A stretch of DNA of 64,000 nt, taken from the NCBI RefSeq assembly GCF_001665785.1, contig NZ_LZSO01000031.1, forward strand, positions 62,001 to 126,000, read 5' to 3'. The translations under genes and the position numbers were made by a program. This document shows positions 59,975-64,000 of the stretch, one piece after another. This DNA comes from Mycolicibacterium peregrinum (GTDB lineage Bacteria > Actinomycetota > Actinomycetes > Mycobacteriales > Mycobacteriaceae). A model generated the notes under the pieces. It did not search any database. It was not told where the DNA came from and saw only the letters and a list, made by a program, of their open reading frames with translations. Numbering within the stretch: the stretch's first letter is position 1; every line of letters starts with the position of its first letter.

Positions 59975-60706
59975 TCAAGGGGCGATCGCACCTGGTTGAT
60001 CGGTGTTAGCTGGATCGGCCGTATCAGGCTTGCGTAGGACCGCCGGCCGCAAATGTGCGGGCAGCATGCGCAGGCCTGCCGCGCCCAGCGCCGTCACCGC
60101 AATCGCGCCCACGGTGGTCAGCAGCGCCGGGGCCGCCGGGAAGGCGCCCTCCAGCAGCATCGCGACACCGAAGACGACGAACAAGGCGGCCGCGCCCAAC
60201 TGGATCACCCGTTCGGGGAGGTGCTTGCCCGCGATCGCCCCGACCACGATGGCCAGCGCGTCGGCCGCCACCATGCCGATGGTGGAACCGATCCACACGC
60301 CCACCCAGTCGTTGTCGGCGGCCAACGTGATGGTCGCGAGCATCGTCTTGTCGCCGAGTTCGGCCAGCAGGAAGGCGGAGGTGACCGTGAAGAACGCCGG
60401 AGCCGTCGAGCGCTGTGCCTTGGTCGCCTCATCGTCGGACAACTTGTCGCCGCGCAGGGTCCACAGCCCGAAGAACACGAATGCCACACCGGCCAGGATG
60501 CCGAGCAGGTGTGTCGGCAGCGCCGCGCCGAGGTAGTGCCCCACCGCGACCGAGATCAGGTGAACTGCGGTGGTGGCCGCCGTGATGCCGATGAGCACCA
60601 CCCACCAGCGGTAGCGCAGCGCAAACGTCATGGCCATCAACTGGGACTTGTCGCCGAGCTCGGCGACGAAGATGACAGCGAAACTCAAGAGCAGTGCAGC
60701 CAGCAC
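59975..60706 (-). CDS. GDT1/UPF0016-family Mn2+ (Ca2+) exporter
   Basis: 243 residues from a GTG at 60706 with GAGGAG upstream. Six membrane helices in two halves, each with the family E-x-G-D-K-[ST] motif (VAELGDKSQLMA near residue 17 and LAELGDKTMLA in the second half). GDT1/TMEM165/MneA proteins export Mn2+ or exchange Ca2+ for protons across the membrane. The predicted manganese riboswitch directly upstream fits a Mn2+ efflux role. Confidence 0.93.
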   Translation of the reverse strand: MLAALLLSFAVIFVAELGDKSQLMAMTFALRYRWWVVLIGITAATTAVHLISVAVGHYLGAALPTHLLGILAGVAFVFFGLWTLRGDKLSDDEATKAQRSTAPAFFTVTSAFLLAELGDKTMLATITLAADNDWVGVWIGSTIGMVAADALAIVVGAIAGKHLPERVIQLGAAALFVVFGVAMLLEGAFPAAPALLTTVGAIAVTALGAAGLRMLPAHLRPAVLRKPDTADPANTDQPGAIAP

Positions 60707-60783
60707 TCGACGAACTCCTCGGTCGTTGGCTGCCGTTGGGGGCTGAACAGATGCCTCCGGCCGGCAAACCAATGGTCTACGGC

Positions 60784-60891
60784 CGAAGGTCTCGCCCACC
60801 GGTCGTGACCGGTTCGGATAGCCGGGCCGCTCATGCGTCGCTGATGTGCGGCCAGTATGTCGAATATCCGATTGGGGGCTACTCCCCTTCG
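60784..60891 (-). ncRNA. yybP-ykoY manganese riboswitch
   Basis: On the minus strand the leader reads CGAAGGGGAGTAGC (5' side, 60891-60878) and GCGAGACCTTCGGCC (3' side, ending near 60781). These are the two conserved Mn2+-binding loops of the yybP-ykoY class. CGAAGG (60891-60886) pairs with CCTTCG (60789-60784) to form P1, with two internal hairpins between. The aptamer ends 77 bases before the exporter start, leaving space for an expression platform. The class turns on Mn2+ efflux genes. Confidence 0.82.
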
Positions 60892-60949
60892 CTGTTGTCC
60901 AGGATACGCACGCCCGCGGGATCGGTGCAAACCGTGGCGGGCGAAAGTG

Positions 60950-60965
60950 CTTATTCGACAATAAG
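60950..60965. promoter_or_regulatory. Inverted repeat above the riboswitch
   Basis: CTTATT-CGAC-AATAAG is a perfect 6-bp dyad between the uvrA-like stop (61012) and the aptamer. It may be an operator or promoter element for the exporter transcript, or a weak 3'-end hairpin for the UvrA-like gene. The rest of 60892-61011 shows nothing I can name. Confidence 0.4.
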
Positions 60966-61011
60966 TTTGGGGATCAACACGGGAAAGTTCGGGTTCCCTG
61001 ACTATGTTGCT

Positions 61012-63375
<2,364 letters not shown>

Positions 63376-63378
63376 CGG

Positions 63379-63789
63379 TTAGCGCGACTCCTGGATACGG
63401 ACCATGTTGCCGGCGGGATCGCGAAGGGCGCAGTCCCGCACGCCATATGGCTGCTCGGTGGGTTCCTGGACCACCTCGACGTCTCCGGCCTGCACCTTCT
63501 CGAACGTACCGTCGAGGTCCTTGGTGGCGAGCAGGAGAGTACCGAAGGTGCCCTTGGCCATCATCTCGCCGATCATGCGGCGCTCGTCGTCGGTGAGGCC
63601 AGGGGTGGCGAATGGCGGGTAGAGGACGACAGAGGTGTCGGGCTGGTTCGGGGGACCGACGGTGATCCAGCGCATCTTGTCCTTGCCGACGTCGAGGCGG
63701 ACCTCGAAGCCGAGGACGTCGCGATAGAACGCGAGGGATTCTTCCGGATCGTCGAGCGGGAGCATGCTTGAGTGAATGGTGAGTTCCAT
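63379..63789 (-). CDS. VOC (glyoxalase/bleomycin-resistance) family protein
   Basis: 136 residues from the ATG at 63789; an earlier in-frame start lies inside the AraC-type gene. Two beta-alpha-beta-beta-beta units (PEESLAFYRDVLGFEVRLDV and LRDPAGNMVRIQE). Only part of the usual metal set is obvious. It could bind or modify a small toxic compound. Lies between an AraC regulator (5-bp gap) and the UvrA-like gene (3-bp gap): a drug-tolerance operon is suggested. Confidence 0.85.
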   Translation of the reverse strand: MELTIHSSMLPLDDPEESLAFYRDVLGFEVRLDVGKDKMRWITVGPPNQPDTSVVLYPPFATPGLTDDERRMIGEMMAKGTFGTLLLATKDLDGTFEKVQAGDVEVVQEPTEQPYGVRDCALRDPAGNMVRIQESR

Positions 63790-63794
63790 GGCTT

Positions 63795-64000
63795 TTACGC
63801 TAGGTGCAGGCGCGTGGCGGGCGCTTCTCGATTCCTGATCGGTTTGGTGACCTGTTTCTCCATGCACGACGGCAGGCCGTCGGTCACCGAGGCCGTCTGC
63901 TCGCGGTAGCGGCTGGGCGGGATCCCGACGAGCTCGGTGAACCGCGTGCTGAACGTGCCGAGAGAGGAGCAGCCGACGGCGAAGCAGATCTCGGTGACGG
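63795..64000 (-). CDS. AraC-family regulator, C-terminal part only
   Basis: The frame is open to the window end and stops at 63795-63797 (TAA). About 68 residues are seen: the second AraC HTH (VTEICFAVGCSSLGTFSTRF, then ELVGIPPSRYR) and a tail of about 35 residues. The N-terminal part lies beyond base 64000. First gene of the AraC-VOC-UvrA-like operon. Confidence 0.85.
   Translation of the reverse strand, partial: VTEICFAVGCSSLGTFSTRFTELVGIPPSRYREQTASVTDGLPSCMEKQVTKPIRNREAPATRLHLA

Overview
The window comes from a high-GC mycobacterium, most likely a rapidly growing Mycolicibacterium. The main reason is a complete mce1 lipid-transporter locus: a GntR regulator, fadD5, yrbE1A-yrbE1B, mce1A-mce1F and four Mce-associated genes, about 30.7 to 45.5 kb. 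It is preceded by the zinc alcohol dehydrogenase, hotdog thioesterase and SRPBCC protein that I recall lying next to mce1 in Mycobacterium tuberculosis. The proton-translocating transhydrogenase genes also lie upstream, as they do there. All family names rest on reading motifs and recalled similarity; no database search was run.

Left part (1 to 30 kb). It opens with the 3' part of a sensor kinase, a LytR-CpsA-Psr cell-wall ligase, an alpha/beta hydrolase, an acyl-CoA dehydrogenase and a ROK regulator divergent from a large exported repeat/beta-propeller protein. A RidA-type protein, pntB, a fused pntA, a CorA-type channel with a GQN signature, and a TetR regulator divergent from a CYP140-like P450 follow. 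Next come a hydroxyacyl-CoA dehydrogenase with its TetR regulator, a TauABC/SsuABC-type transporter, a dehalogenase-fold hydrolase, a frameshifted CGNR regulator, a TetR-SDR pair, a DoxX protein, a SigJ/ECF41-type sigma factor and a second acyl-CoA dehydrogenase. Many of these carry clear inverted-repeat operators.

Middle (29.5 to 46 kb). A 315-bp non-coding element with 50-bp inverted terminal arms sits just before the mce1 regulator. The mce1 operon follows, with mostly 4-bp stop/start overlaps. FadD5 activates fatty acids, YrbE1A/B form the permease, Mce1A-F form the periplasmic conduit and the Mam proteins are accessory.

Right part (46 to 64 kb). It holds two poorly known envelope or unknown proteins, a fructosamine-kinase family protein, a PE-PPE-like exported protein with a basic coiled tail, and an ABM monooxygenase/MarR/TetR/carotenoid oxygenase block. 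An OafA-type acyltransferase, a lipoprotein RNase with an overlapping barstar gene, a degenerate cyclase domain and a phosphodiester glycosidase follow. A GDT1-family exporter sits under what reads as a yybP-ykoY manganese riboswitch. The window ends in an AraC / VOC / UvrA-like operon cut by the edge. I saw no rRNA, tRNA, CRISPR array or intact insertion sequence.
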